This document shows positions 42,516 to 51,398 of a stretch of 64,000 bases of DNA, in pieces (position 1 is the stretch's first letter; every line of letters begins with the position of its first letter). The position numbers were made by a program, and so were the translations under genes. The notes under the pieces were generated by a model. That model did no database searches and was not told the DNA's origin. It saw nothing but the letters and a program-made list of their open reading frames with translations. The DNA is taken from contig CAUFMB010000002.1 in assembly GCA_959026535.1 (NCBI GenBank), positions 14,696 through 78,695 of the forward strand, written 5' to 3'. The stretch comes from an uncultured Collinsella sp. (GTDB lineage: Bacteria; Actinomycetota; Coriobacteriia; Coriobacteriales; Coriobacteriaceae).

Positions 42516-43210
42516 AACGCGCCTTTATGTCCGAGCTCGCCATCGTTCGCACGCTCACCCCGAGCATCGCGGGCGTCGGCCTGTTCATCTTCGTCGTGCT
42601 AACCCTTGCCAACGCGTCGGATGGCGATTCCGGCATGAGCGCCGGCGCCTGCGCGGTCAGCGCCATGTCGCCCATCATGGTCATGAGCTCGCTGGCCGGC
42701 TTCGACAATCAAAACGGATGGGAGCGCTATCGGGCAACGCTGCCTCTCACGCGCAAAGACATTATTTGCGCACGCTACCTGTGCATCGTTGTCTTCTCGG
42801 CCATCATGGCCTGCGCCGCCGTGCTTTTGAACATCATCGCCCTTCCGTTCTTCAACAGCGCGGGCGTGGCCTCGACAGGACAAACCATCTTTGAGATCGC
42901 AATTGCCTCGGCAGCATCGATGCTCATCTCCCTCATGATGGTGTTCTTGGCACAGCCGCTGTTCTTCCGATTTGGACACATGGAGGCACTGCGCCTATCC
43001 GTTGGCCTGTTTGCCCTACTCGGATGCCTTACCATGGCAGCGCTGAGCTCCTCCAACCCCATCAGCAACTGGCTTATGTCGATTGCCGGGGCGAATCCCG
43101 ATCCTGCCGTCCTTGGCTGTCTGTGTGCAGGAATTGCCGTACTGGCGCTCGCACTATGTGTAATCAGCTGCGCTGTCAGCACCAAGGTTTATCGAGCACG
43201 CGATCTGTAA
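42512..43210 (+). CDS. ABC-2-type transporter permease
   Basis: This 232-residue protein has about six hydrophobic segments, including AGVGLFIFVVLTL, VVFSAIMACAAVLLNIIALP and VLALALCVISCAVS. The ENGWERYRATLPLTRKDIIC-like segment (residues 67-90) is typical of bacitracin/lantibiotic-type ABC-2 permeases. Its ATG overlaps the ATPase stop. It probably forms a homodimer with the upstream ATPase. A terminator follows. Confidence 0.83.
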   Translation: MKRAFMSELAIVRTLTPSIAGVGLFIFVVLTLANASDGDSGMSAGACAVSAMSPIMVMSSLAGFDNQNGWERYRATLPLTRKDIICARYLCIVVFSAIMACAAVLLNIIALPFFNSAGVASTGQTIFEIAIASAASMLISLMMVFLAQPLFFRFGHMEALRLSVGLFALLGCLTMAALSSSNPISNWLMSIAGANPDPAVLGCLCAGIAVLALALCVISCAVSTKVYRARDL

Positions 43211-43219
43211 TCGACGGCT

Positions 43220-43252
43220 AAAAAAGCTTAGGTGGTACCCCGCTTATTTTTT
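43220..43252 (+). terminator. Terminator of the GntR-ABC operon
   Basis: AAAAAAGC (43220-43227) can pair with GCTTATTTTTT (42 on), giving a short GC-closed stem with a strong T run. It lies ten bases after the permease stop. Confidence 0.6.
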
Positions 43253-43660
43253 CAATGTAACGAGGCGGCATAGCGTCACCACCGCCCTTCACAGCAGGCC
43301 GTCTAGTTCTTGGCAACCAAAAAGACACCGTCAGCATATCGAAGGTGAATACTTTTCCGAGAAGTGAACGAGTAAAAACAGTGCCCTGTAGCATCGACAT
43401 TTTTAAGGACTCAATTCCTGCGGTTTTTGTCTAAGAATCCTGCAGTTTTGTTCGTAAAAAGTGTGTATGTTCCAGGGGTCCAGATTTACTCGTTCACTTC
43501 GCGGAAAACCATTCACCTTCGATTCGAGCCTTAACCAAATGCCCTCTCGAACTATGGCCCCTGTCTCACCACAGCGATACCAAAGCTTCATGGCGGGGCG
43601 GTATCATCGGACGAGCGCCGTAAATCTGGCGCGGTCGTTCTTTGGGGAGGCATTTCACCC
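43253..43660. other. Gene-free region holding structured repeat copy 1
   Basis: No convincing coding frame is visible here. The first 85 bp shows nothing recognisable. A long inverted-repeat element occupies 43338-43523. The last 137 bp should carry the promoter of the following DMT gene; GGGGAGG at 43645 is its ribosome site. Confidence 0.6.
43338..43523 (+). repeat. Structured long-inverted-repeat element, copy 1 (186 bp)
   Basis: The 39-nt arms (43338-43376 and 43485-43523) match at 36 of 39 positions. They contain CTTTTCCGAGAAGTGAACGA or its complement. The centre has two near-direct repeats, TTCCTGCGGTTTTTG and ATCCTGCAGTTTTG. The same core occurs in opposite orientation at 59207-59382, where the arm tips differ but still pair. 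It encodes no protein that I can see. It could be a MITE-like element or a structured RNA. Confidence 0.8.
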
Positions 43661-44536
43661 GTGTCGTGGGTCGCAGCAGCATTTGTGTCGGCTTTCTTTG
43701 CCGGCGTCACATCTGTCCTGGCCAAATGCGGCATCAAGCAGACCGGCTCCGATGTCGCGACGGCCATTCGCACCTGCGTGGTGCTCGTTTTCGCCTGGGC
43801 AATGGCGGGCATTTCTGGATCCATTGGAACCATCGGCAGCATCGAACCCAGATCTTGGCTCTTTCTCGTCCTCTCGGGACTCGCTACCGGCGCTTCGTGG
43901 ATCTGTTACTTTAAGGCGCTGGGCATCGGAGACGTCAATAAGGTCGTACCGGTCGACAAGATGAGCACCGTACTCGCCGCACTGATCGCCATCGTGCTTT
44001 TTGGCGAGACGAGCAACCTTGCGGTTAAGCTCGTGGGAACCGCTGTCATCACCCTCGGCACGTTTTTAATGATCGAGAAGAAGCAGTCTGCCGGACCCGA
44101 GCAGCAGCAAGACCGGACCTGGCTCGCTTACGCCCTCGGCGCTGCCGTGTTCGCGGCGCTCACGTCCATCCTTGCCAAGGTTGGCATCGAAGGCGTCGAG
44201 TCAAACCTGGCCACGGCAATCCGCACCTGCGTGGTACTGGTTATGGCATGGGCGATCGTGGCAGCCAAGGGAAAACTGGATCAGGTCGCGCACGCTGACC
44301 GGCGCGAACTCACATTTCTCGCAACATCGGGCATCGCGACCGGAGCATCGTGGCTGCTCTATTACTACGCCATCGCCACAGGCCAGGTGAGCGTCGTGGT
44401 GCAGATCGACAAACTATCGATTGTCGTATCAGTACTATTTGCGCGCCTGACATTCAACGAAAAACTCTCACGACACAGCGTCATCGGTCTCGCCCTCATC
44501 GTACTGGGCACCGCCGCGCTCGCAGTTTGGAAGTAG
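43661..44536 (+). CDS. DMT-superfamily (EamA) transporter with two near-identical halves
   Basis: This 291-residue protein has ten helices in two EamA domains. The halves are unusually alike: LAKCGIKQTGSDVATAIRTC matches LAKVGIEGVESNLATAIRTC, and SGLATGASWICYFKALGIGD matches SGIATGASWLLYYYAIATGQ. That indicates a recent or constrained internal duplication. It starts at GTG 43661, ten bases after GGAGG. The substrate is unknown. A structured repeat lies upstream, and the next gene is convergent. Confidence 0.87.
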   Translation: MSWVAAAFVSAFFAGVTSVLAKCGIKQTGSDVATAIRTCVVLVFAWAMAGISGSIGTIGSIEPRSWLFLVLSGLATGASWICYFKALGIGDVNKVVPVDKMSTVLAALIAIVLFGETSNLAVKLVGTAVITLGTFLMIEKKQSAGPEQQQDRTWLAYALGAAVFAALTSILAKVGIEGVESNLATAIRTCVVLVMAWAIVAAKGKLDQVAHADRRELTFLATSGIATGASWLLYYYAIATGQVSVVVQIDKLSIVVSVLFARLTFNEKLSRHSVIGLALIVLGTAALAVWK

Positions 44537-44551
44537 CGCGGCCAGCAGCCG

Positions 44552-45343
44552 CTACATCCTCACACCTGGCTTGGGATGCCTGTACTGACCGTGGGATGCC
44601 GTGCGCTTACCGTGCGAGATGGCAAATTTGGGACAACAATGCAGGCAACGAAGGCAGGCTGCGCACTCCGGCTTTGTCCAGACGGGAAGGCCGTCGCGCA
44701 TCTCAATCGCCGCCATGGGGCAGCGCTTGGCACACAGGCCGCAGCCGATGCAGCGATCGGCATCGACGGCAAACTTGCTCGTCTGTTGCATGCGCGGCAG
44801 CCCAATTGCGTGATACGCGCACGATGCAAACAGAGGCACGCGATGGCGCATCATGTTGCCCGTGCGGCGTGCCCGCACCGCCTCGATCACGGCATCAATC
44901 TGCGCCTCGGCAGCTCTATTGATACCCTCAACCTTTTGAGGGTCAGACAGGTCGAAAACAGGCGTCCAGGTATCGGGCATCTTGACGCTCATCGCCGCAT
45001 CTAACTCGAGCCCACGCTCGTGTAGCAGATCGCGGGCGAACTTGGCCGATTGCCCGGTCGTCGAACCATATGTCGAGACATAGAACGTATAGGGGCGCTC
45101 GCCGCCCTTTGTGCCGGCAGCAACCGATAGGTCGACAGTCTTCAAAAACTCGATCATTGGCGTCGGCAAGCCCCAGGCGTATACCGGGGCGACAAACCCC
45201 AGCCGACAGGGGCCTTCCATCACAGCAAGGTGAAGGATCTCGGCATCAAAGCGCTCAATCGACATAACTTTGTCGCTTGTCGCCGCTGCAATGCGACGCG
45301 CCACATGCTCGCTGTTCCCTGTCGCGCTAAAGTACAGGATCAT
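44552..45343 (-). CDS. EFR1-family flavodoxin-ferredoxin
   Basis: This 263-residue protein joins an N-terminal flavodoxin-like domain (MILYFSATGNSEHVARRIA, the FMN phosphate loop) to a C-terminal ferredoxin domain with two [4Fe-4S] motifs, CIGCGLCAKRCP and CAACLRCLHCCP. It is a cytoplasmic electron carrier of the EFR1 family, common in gut anaerobes. I cut the start to ATG 45343; the open frame upstream belongs to antisense of the next gene. The ribosome site is AGGGG. Its redox partner is not known. Confidence 0.88.
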   Translation of the reverse strand: MILYFSATGNSEHVARRIAAATSDKVMSIERFDAEILHLAVMEGPCRLGFVAPVYAWGLPTPMIEFLKTVDLSVAAGTKGGERPYTFYVSTYGSTTGQSAKFARDLLHERGLELDAAMSVKMPDTWTPVFDLSDPQKVEGINRAAEAQIDAVIEAVRARRTGNMMRHRVPLFASCAYHAIGLPRMQQTSKFAVDADRCIGCGLCAKRCPMAAIEMRDGLPVWTKPECAACLRCLHCCPKFAISHGKRTASHGQYRHPKPGVRM

Positions 45344-45378
45344 CTCGTACCCCTGGAATTGACTCGTGAAAAACCGCG

Positions 45379-46683
45379 CTACTTGCGCAGCGGCTTGGGC
45401 AGCGGAATGCCGGCGGCGATAACGGCGGCGATGATCATGCAGACGATACCCTTGAGTGGGAAGCACATGAGCAGCAGGCCCACGACCATGACCGGCTGGC
45501 GCATGACGGCGCCCATCGTCGATGCCGTGCAGACGGCGACGCAAAAGACCGGATCGGCGCCGGTGAGGATAGCAAGGCCATAGCCCAGGCTCACACCCGA
45601 GAAGATAACCGGGAAGAAGTGACCGCCGCGCCAACCAAGGTTGATGAGGGCGGGCGTCAGCATGGCCTTAACAAGACCGGTCGCGATAAGCACGCCGGCG
45701 GGGATGGTCAGATAGGTCTCCATGAGCACGTCGGCCTGGGTCTCGCCGGCAAACATGGTGTAGGGCAGGACCGTGCCGCAGATGGCGAGCGCCAGACCGG
45801 CCAGCATGGCTTTGACGACAGGGCGCGCCCCTATTGCATGAGCAAGCGCTTCGCTCGCGTGCTCAGAGACAAAGTACAGCCAGCCGCAGATTGTTCCGAT
45901 CAGCGACAGAGGGATGAGCCAGATAAGCTCCAGATTGCCCACCACGGCAGCCTCGAACCTCGGCATACCCATGCCGCCGCCCATGAGCTGGCCGAGCAGC
46001 AGGTAGGTGCCCAGGCCGCCAGCAATCGCGATGCCGTAAACCACGGTCTTTTGCGCCTTGGGCAGCCTGATGGTGATCTCACCGGATTCGGAATCCTCAC
46101 CATCGCCGGCACCCTGGCCGTCAGCACTTCCGGCAAGCGGCGCCACAAAGCCAAACACGGGCGCGGTAAAGAGCGCCGTCAGAGCAGCCTGGGTGCCCAG
46201 CAGCGTGAGCTCCCTAAACTCGGCGCCAAAGCGACGCATGCGATCGCCGACCCAGCTGCACAGACCCGCGATGACGCCGGTCAGGCCGGCCTCCGGTCCA
46301 ATACTTCCACCAAACAGCAGCGGCAGCAATGCCGCGAGCGAAAGCTTGCCCAGGTTGTCGTACGGGTAGCGCCCGTCTTGCTTAACCTTTGCCATCACCT
46401 GGTTGAGGTCATCGGTCTTGATGCCCGTCATCTTTTCGTATAGGCCAATCACCAAGCCGCCCAACAGGCAAACGAAAAACGGGTACGGCAAAAAGCCAAA
46501 CGGGCCGCTGGCGAGCTCGGGCGAAGCGACGCCCAGTGCGTGCGGGATCTCAGTCCATAGATAGTCGATGCCGTGCTCCATCGCAAAGAAGAATAGCCAG
46601 ACTGCAGCACCCGCGAGTGCACCGGTCACAGCAACGCTGACCAAAAACAGCGCGCGGTTTGTGGGTTTGGCAAGGTTATCCAT
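45379..46683 (-). CDS. ClC-family chloride channel/antiporter
   Basis: This 434-residue membrane protein has FGGSIGPEAGL (the GxxGPE motif with the gating Glu), and WRGGHFFPVIFSGVSLGYG (the GxFxP motif). It lacks C-terminal CBS domains. About ten to twelve helices are predicted, with a longer acidic loop (GSADGQGAGDGEDSESGE) in the middle. It may be a Cl-/H+ antiporter or a fluoride/chloride channel. AGGA lies upstream of ATG 46683. Confidence 0.87.
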   Translation of the reverse strand: MDNLAKPTNRALFLVSVAVTGALAGAAVWLFFFAMEHGIDYLWTEIPHALGVASPELASGPFGFLPYPFFVCLLGGLVIGLYEKMTGIKTDDLNQVMAKVKQDGRYPYDNLGKLSLAALLPLLFGGSIGPEAGLTGVIAGLCSWVGDRMRRFGAEFRELTLLGTQAALTALFTAPVFGFVAPLAGSADGQGAGDGEDSESGEITIRLPKAQKTVVYGIAIAGGLGTYLLLGQLMGGGMGMPRFEAAVVGNLELIWLIPLSLIGTICGWLYFVSEHASEALAHAIGARPVVKAMLAGLALAICGTVLPYTMFAGETQADVLMETYLTIPAGVLIATGLVKAMLTPALINLGWRGGHFFPVIFSGVSLGYGLAILTGADPVFCVAVCTASTMGAVMRQPVMVVGLLLMCFPLKGIVCMIIAAVIAAGIPLPKPLRK

Positions 46684-46808
46684 CGGGTCCTCCCGCGGTC
46701 AAAGTCGACATAGATACATTTTATTGTAGAGCGCGCGTTGCCCGAACGAGCCAACCACCTGCGCCGCAAACGGCACCATTGGGAGTCATAGTGGAGCAGG
46801 CTCAAGAC

Positions 46809-47342
46809 TTATCCGTTGATAATCGAGGCAATCTCACGCAAATCGTCGGCAAAGTAGATGCCGTGCTGGCGCCTCGGGCTCGAAAGCCCTTTATCAATCA
46901 TGTGCCCGAGCAGCGCCTTGAGGTCGTTGTAGTAACCGTCCAGGTTATACAGGATGCACGGAGCACTCAGGTGCCCCAACGACACCGCGGACATGACCTC
47001 GGCAATCTCCTCGAGCGTGCCCGTCCCACCGGGAAAGGCGATGAACGCATCGCCGAGCTCAATCATCTTGGCTTTGCGCTCGGCCATATCACTCGTCACG
47101 ATGAGGTCGTCGATACCGTCATGTTGAAACTCGGCCTCGATAAAAAAGCTCGGCTCAACACCCGTCACGTGTCCGCCAGCATCGAGCACGCTATCGGCGA
47201 GCGCACCCATCAGGCCCGATTTGGACCCGCCGTATACCAACGCGTGTCCGTTGGCGCCAATCCAGTTGCCCAGCTCCTGCACCGCGGGCAGAAACGCCGG
47301 ATCATTGCCGGCACTGGCACCCAGATACACGGTGATATTCAT
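46809..47342 (-). CDS. LOG-family Rossmann protein (TIGR00730)
   Basis: This 177-residue protein has the nucleotide-binding GGSKSGLMG and the family motif PGGTGTLEEI. It is a LOG/YvdD-type nucleoside-5'-monophosphate phosphoribohydrolase, which releases base from AMP or modified AMP. The catalytic Arg and Glu region (PGGxGTxxE) is intact. The ribosome site is AGGGGG. It shares its orientation with the K+ channel gene 36 bp upstream. Confidence 0.87.
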   Translation of the reverse strand: MNITVYLGASAGNDPAFLPAVQELGNWIGANGHALVYGGSKSGLMGALADSVLDAGGHVTGVEPSFFIEAEFQHDGIDDLIVTSDMAERKAKMIELGDAFIAFPGGTGTLEEIAEVMSAVSLGHLSAPCILYNLDGYYNDLKALLGHMIDKGLSSPRRQHGIYFADDLREIASIING

Positions 47343-47378
47343 ATTTGGTCCCCCTTGTTGTGGCGCACGACGTTCGTC

Positions 47379-47804
47379 TTAGCGCTGGCGTCGACGATAC
47401 TCGCGCACGCGACGCGAAAGATCGGCGAGCTCGTCACGATCGAGCTCTTCCAAATGCTCAAGATCGTCCATAAAGCGCGCCATGGTGTCCTTTTGGCGCA
47501 GCTTGATAAGCGTATTGCAGTAGTTCACCGCCACGCCCGTGAGCATGGCGATGTAGAAGATGCTGATGATGCTCAGAATGACGGTAATGGCGCGGGCAAC
47601 CGGTGTCTCGGCCGGAATGTCGCCAAAGCCGATCGTCGAGACCGTCTCAAAGCTAAACCAGAGACCATCGCCAAACGTGAGGGTCGTGGGCTCGGACAGC
47701 CAGACAGCCGTCGAGCACAGCAGGTAAAAGATAAGAAACAGACCCGTGATGCGTGCAAAGCCAGCCTGTCGCAGTACGTCGGAAAGCGTCCTCAACCTGT
47801 TCAT
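47379..47804 (-). CDS. Two-helix potassium channel protein
   Basis: This 141-residue protein has two membrane helices around the selectivity filter TIGFGD, the ion-channel-2 (PF07885) pattern. A charged C-terminal coiled segment (LEHLEELDRDELADLSRRVR) may help tetramer assembly. No RCK domain is present. I used ATG 47804, which has AAAGGGG upstream. Confidence 0.85.
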   Translation of the reverse strand: MNRLRTLSDVLRQAGFARITGLFLIFYLLCSTAVWLSEPTTLTFGDGLWFSFETVSTIGFGDIPAETPVARAITVILSIISIFYIAMLTGVAVNYCNTLIKLRQKDTMARFMDDLEHLEELDRDELADLSRRVREYRRRQR

Positions 47805-47857
47805 CGCGACCCCTTTTCCCAGACGCCCAATCACGTTCGCTCGGTATTGTCCCACAA

Positions 47858-47915
47858 CCGGCAGCTAGGGACGTTCCTTTTGTGCCGGCAGAAAGGGACT
47901 GTCCCCAACTGCCGG
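47858..47915. repeat. Composite small palindromic repeat
   Basis: CCGGCAG occurs at 47858 and 47885, and its complement CTGCCGG at 47909-47915. Between the first two lies GGGACGTTCCTTTT, and between the last two AAAGGGACTGTCCCC. It thus has both repeat cores seen elsewhere in the window, between divergent K+ channel and kinase genes. Confidence 0.65.
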
Positions 47916-48002
47916 GCGGGAGCGTTTAGCTGTGCGGCTGCCGACTGGGCAGGCTGAGCTGGTATCCTTATGCGGTAATGTCTCGATTCGTTAGGATTGC
48001 AT

Positions 48003-50807
48003 GTGAGAGCTGCCACTGTCCTTCGTTCAGTTATATATCGCACCCTGGCCGTCGCGCTTACCGCGCTCGCCGTACTGAGCACCGTCGCGCCTGTCCAAGC
48101 TTTTGCCGCTGACTCTAGTCAGCCAGTCAAGACGGTCCGCGTTGGTTGGCTCGTCAACAACGAAGGCTTCCAGGACGGCACCCCCGGCGAGCGCCTCTCG
48201 GGATGGGGCTACGAGTACCTCCAGACCCTGTCGTACTACACGCCCGGCTGGCGGTACGAATACGTCTCCGGCACCTTCACCGAGCTTATGGACATGCTCG
48301 AGGCAGGCGAAATCGACCTCATGCCCAACATCTCCTACTCCGAGGAACGCGCCCAAAAGCTGCTCTTTTCCTCGAACCCCGAGGGCACCGAGCGCTACTA
48401 CATCTACGCCAAGCCCGATCGCGACGACCTCGCAAAGGGTGACCCTCAAGCACTCCAGGGTCTCACTATCGGCTGCAACCCCGGCGTTATGCAAACCTTC
48501 GTTGGCCAGCAATGGCTCGCCAACGAAGGAATCGCCTGCGCATACAGGGAGTATGACGGAGGATCCGATCTCTTTAACGCGCTCGCAGACGACGAAGTCG
48601 ATGCCGCAATCATGAACGACACCATTTCGTCGCCCGAGGCGTCGCCCATGTTCTACGTTGGTTCAAGCGACTACTACCTTGCCGTCCCCAAAAGTCGTTC
48701 CGACCTGATGAACGACATCAATGCTGCCATGACGGCAATCGCCCGCGTCAACCCACGCTATAACGACGAAGTCAAATCTAACTACTCGACCCAAAACAGC
48801 GGTTCATCATCGCTCAACAGCCCCGAACGCTCCTGGCTCAAAGCAAATGGCAACACCATCACGCTCGGCTACATTACGGGCAAACTCCCCTACTGCAACG
48901 AAGACGAAGACGGCGAAATGGAAGGCTCGCTCGCATCGCTTGCAACGACGCTGCACGATCAATTTGGCATTACGGTCAAAACCGTCGCCTTTGATAGCTA
49001 CAAGATGATGTCGAAGGCCCTGTCAAAGGGAAGCATAGACGTTGCGCTGCCAATATACCGAGATTACTGGTTTGCCGAGCAATCGGGCGTTGTGCAGTCG
49101 GTATCGTTGGGGACTATATCCCTCACCGCCATCCACACCGGAAGCAACCTGAACAAAGACCTTCAGAACATCGCCTGCACCAAATCATCGATTATCAACC
49201 GAAATGTACTTGAAAGTCTGTTCCCCACAGCGACCGTGACCGAATACCAATCCGACGATGAAGCGTTCGACGCCCTCAGGAAGGGAACGGCGCACTGCAT
49301 CGTCGCTCCCAGTTCACGCGTAAAAACCATCGGTGACCGTTATGATCTCGAGGACTGCGAGACGGCCGAACTCCCTGACACCCGTGAGCTCTCGTGCTGG
49401 ATTTCGCGCGGAAAACCCGAGCTGTCGGGAATCATCAACAAGGGCATCATCAATGCCGGAGAATCGCTCTCCGCAAGCAATTACTCCTCAACGTCGTACA
49501 CGGCGCAAGAATCGGACACGTTCCAGTTTCTCCACCGCAACCGCACCGCCATTGCAGCTACCCTCATCGGTATGTTGTCGGTCGGCATCGTCCTGCTCAT
49601 CTGGGCGCTCGTGCGCGCTCGAACCGAGCGCAAAAAAGCCGATGCTGCCAACGCTGCTAAGACGGCATTCCTCACGCGCATGAGCCACGACATCCGTACG
49701 CCGCTCAACGGTATCCTGGGCCTTATCGAGATCGAGGAATTGAAGGAAGGCGATATGCAAGTCGCCCGCGAGAGCCGTGCCAAGGCGCGCGTTGCCGCCA
49801 ATCACCTGCTCTCGCTGATCAACGACATCCTCGAGATGGGCAAAATCGAAGACCGCAAGCTAACACTGGAGCATGCGCCTTTTAACCTCAAAGAGCTCTG
49901 TGACAATACGCTGGTTCTGTGCAAGCTCCGCGCATCCGATAACGGCATCACCATGCAGGACAATAGTCTGCCATACGCCACGGGGCCATACATGGTCGGC
50001 AGTCCCATCCATATCCGACAGATCATGATCAACCTGTTAGACAACAGCATTAAGTACAACAGGCACGGCGGCTCCGTCACCTTTAGCTCAAAGACCAAGC
50101 CACTCGATAACGGGCGCGCGCTCTTTTGCTTTAGCGTTTCGGATACCGGCATTGGCATGGCTCCCGAGTTTTTAAAGCATATCTATGAGCCGTTTGCCCA
50201 AGAAGGTGACGATGCGCGCAGCAAGTTCCAAGGAACCGGCATGGGCATGCCAATCGTCAAGTCGCTTATTGAACTGATGGGCGGCACCATCGAAGTCACC
50301 AGCGAACTCCATGTGGGCACCACGTTCTACGTGGAAATTCCGCTCGATATCGACAAGAACCCCCGGGCGCGGGCGAATACGGTCGAGAGGGCGCTCGACT
50401 GCTCGCTCGCCGACATGAACGTGCTGCTCGCCGAAGACAACGAATTGAATGCCGAGATTGCCCAGACGCTGCTAGAATCCGAGGGCGTCGTGGTCACCCG
50501 CGCCGTCAACGGCAACGAAGTCGTCGATCTGTACCTGTCTCATCCCGCCGGCAGCTTCGATGCGATCCTGATGGACATTATGATGCCGGACATGGACGGT
50601 TACGAGGCAACCCGCGCGATTCGCCTGAGCGAGAAGGTCGATGCAGCCGATATCCCCATCATCGCGCTCACCGCCAATGCCTTTGCCGAGGACGCCAAGG
50701 CGGCACACGACGCCGGCATGAACGCCCATCTGTCCAAACCGCTCGACTTTAACAAGCTCAAAAACATACTCGCCCGCATCAAGAAAAACGGATCCGTTTC
50801 GCTATAG
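48003..50807 (+). CDS. Hybrid histidine kinase with two fused solute-binding domains (BvgS/EvgS-like)
   Basis: This 934-residue membrane kinase has a signal peptide (residues 1-36), two tandem family-3 solute-binding domains outside the membrane (about 42-270 and 285-505), one transmembrane helix (about 515-537), a HisKA domain with MSHDIRTPLNG (His near 562), a HATPase domain (NLLDNSIKYN, DTGIGM, GTGMGM), and a receiver domain (LLAEDNELNAEIA; phospho-Asp in LMDIMMPDMDG near 858). No HPt domain is present, so the relay partner must be elsewhere. GTG 48003 follows TTAGGA by six bases; TTG 47997 is an alternative. The ligand is probably an amino acid or similar small molecule. Confidence 0.9.
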   Translation: MRAATVLRSVIYRTLAVALTALAVLSTVAPVQAFAADSSQPVKTVRVGWLVNNEGFQDGTPGERLSGWGYEYLQTLSYYTPGWRYEYVSGTFTELMDMLEAGEIDLMPNISYSEERAQKLLFSSNPEGTERYYIYAKPDRDDLAKGDPQALQGLTIGCNPGVMQTFVGQQWLANEGIACAYREYDGGSDLFNALADDEVDAAIMNDTISSPEASPMFYVGSSDYYLAVPKSRSDLMNDINAAMTAIARVNPRYNDEVKSNYSTQNSGSSSLNSPERSWLKANGNTITLGYITGKLPYCNEDEDGEMEGSLASLATTLHDQFGITVKTVAFDSYKMMSKALSKGSIDVALPIYRDYWFAEQSGVVQSVSLGTISLTAIHTGSNLNKDLQNIACTKSSIINRNVLESLFPTATVTEYQSDDEAFDALRKGTAHCIVAPSSRVKTIGDRYDLEDCETAELPDTRELSCWISRGKPELSGIINKGIINAGESLSASNYSSTSYTAQESDTFQFLHRNRTAIAATLIGMLSVGIVLLIWALVRARTERKKADAANAAKTAFLTRMSHDIRTPLNGILGLIEIEELKEGDMQVARESRAKARVAANHLLSLINDILEMGKIEDRKLTLEHAPFNLKELCDNTLVLCKLRASDNGITMQDNSLPYATGPYMVGSPIHIRQIMINLLDNSIKYNRHGGSVTFSSKTKPLDNGRALFCFSVSDTGIGMAPEFLKHIYEPFAQEGDDARSKFQGTGMGMPIVKSLIELMGGTIEVTSELHVGTTFYVEIPLDIDKNPRARANTVERALDCSLADMNVLLAEDNELNAEIAQTLLESEGVVVTRAVNGNEVVDLYLSHPAGSFDAILMDIMMPDMDGYEATRAIRLSEKVDAADIPIIALTANAFAEDAKAAHDAGMNAHLSKPLDFNKLKNILARIKKNGSVSL

Positions 50808-50849
50808 TTTGTGCTCAACCACCACGCACGACCAGAAAGGAAGCCAACG

Positions 50850-51329
50850 ATGTTTAGGCCCTTACGTCGAAAGAAACGCGCCATCACTGACGAGGAAGCG
50901 CGCGAACTGCTCGCTACCTGCAAGCGCGGCGTCTTTGCCGTCAACGGCGACGATGGCTACCCGTACGCCATTCCCGTCAACTACTTCTTTGACGCCGAGC
51001 ACGACAAGATTTATTTCCATGGCGCCAAAGCCGGCCACAAGGTCGACGCACTCAAGCGCGATGACAAGGTCTGCTTTACCGTTTACGGCAACGAGTGGCA
51101 CAAGGACGGTGACTGGGCTCCCTACGTTATGAGTACCGTGGTCTTTGGCCGCTGTCGCCTGGCGAACGACACTCCCGCGTTTATCGAAGACAAAGTCCGC
51201 CAGCTCGCCCTTAAGTACTACCCTTCCGCCGAGGAAGTCGAAGAGGAAATCGCCAAGGACATTAAGGGCGTCCAGCTCTACGAGATTACGATTGAGCATC
51301 TCTGCGGCAAGCAGATTCAGGAAAAGTAA
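50850..51329 (+). CDS. Pyridoxamine 5'-phosphate oxidase-like flavoprotein, NimA-like
   Basis: This 159-residue split-barrel protein has the N-terminal RPLRRKKRAITDEEARELLA and CKRGVFAVNGDDGYPYAIPV, followed by IYFHGAKAGHKVDALKRDDK, the pattern of the NimA/PNPOx-like group. Such proteins bind FMN, and some reduce nitroimidazoles; resistance is not implied here. GAAAGGA lies before ATG 50850. It lies 42 bp after the hybrid kinase and may be cotranscribed. Confidence 0.87.
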   Translation: MFRPLRRKKRAITDEEARELLATCKRGVFAVNGDDGYPYAIPVNYFFDAEHDKIYFHGAKAGHKVDALKRDDKVCFTVYGNEWHKDGDWAPYVMSTVVFGRCRLANDTPAFIEDKVRQLALKYYPSAEEVEEEIAKDIKGVQLYEITIEHLCGKQIQEK

Positions 51330-51356
51330 GCCCCTCAGCAGGCCTCATCAATAACA

Positions 51357-51396
51357 ATATGGCCTGGTTCCAACCCACCTTGGAACCAGGCCATAT
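51357..51396. terminator. 17-bp stem-loop between convergent genes
   Basis: Perfect 17-bp arms (51357-51373 and 51380-51396, beginning ATATGGCCTGG) enclose a 6-nt loop. It separates the NimA-like gene from the convergent hybrid kinase, ending three bases before the latter's stop. A bidirectional terminator or 3' stabiliser. Confidence 0.7.
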
Positions 51397-51398
51397 GC

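Noticed and set aside
43226..43252. T-box-like string GGTGGTACCCCGC followed by T run
   Set aside because: It matches part of a T-box antiterminator, but no specifier stem can exist upstream because the ABC permease gene ends ten bases earlier, and no aminoacylation or amino acid gene follows closely. I call it an ordinary terminator.
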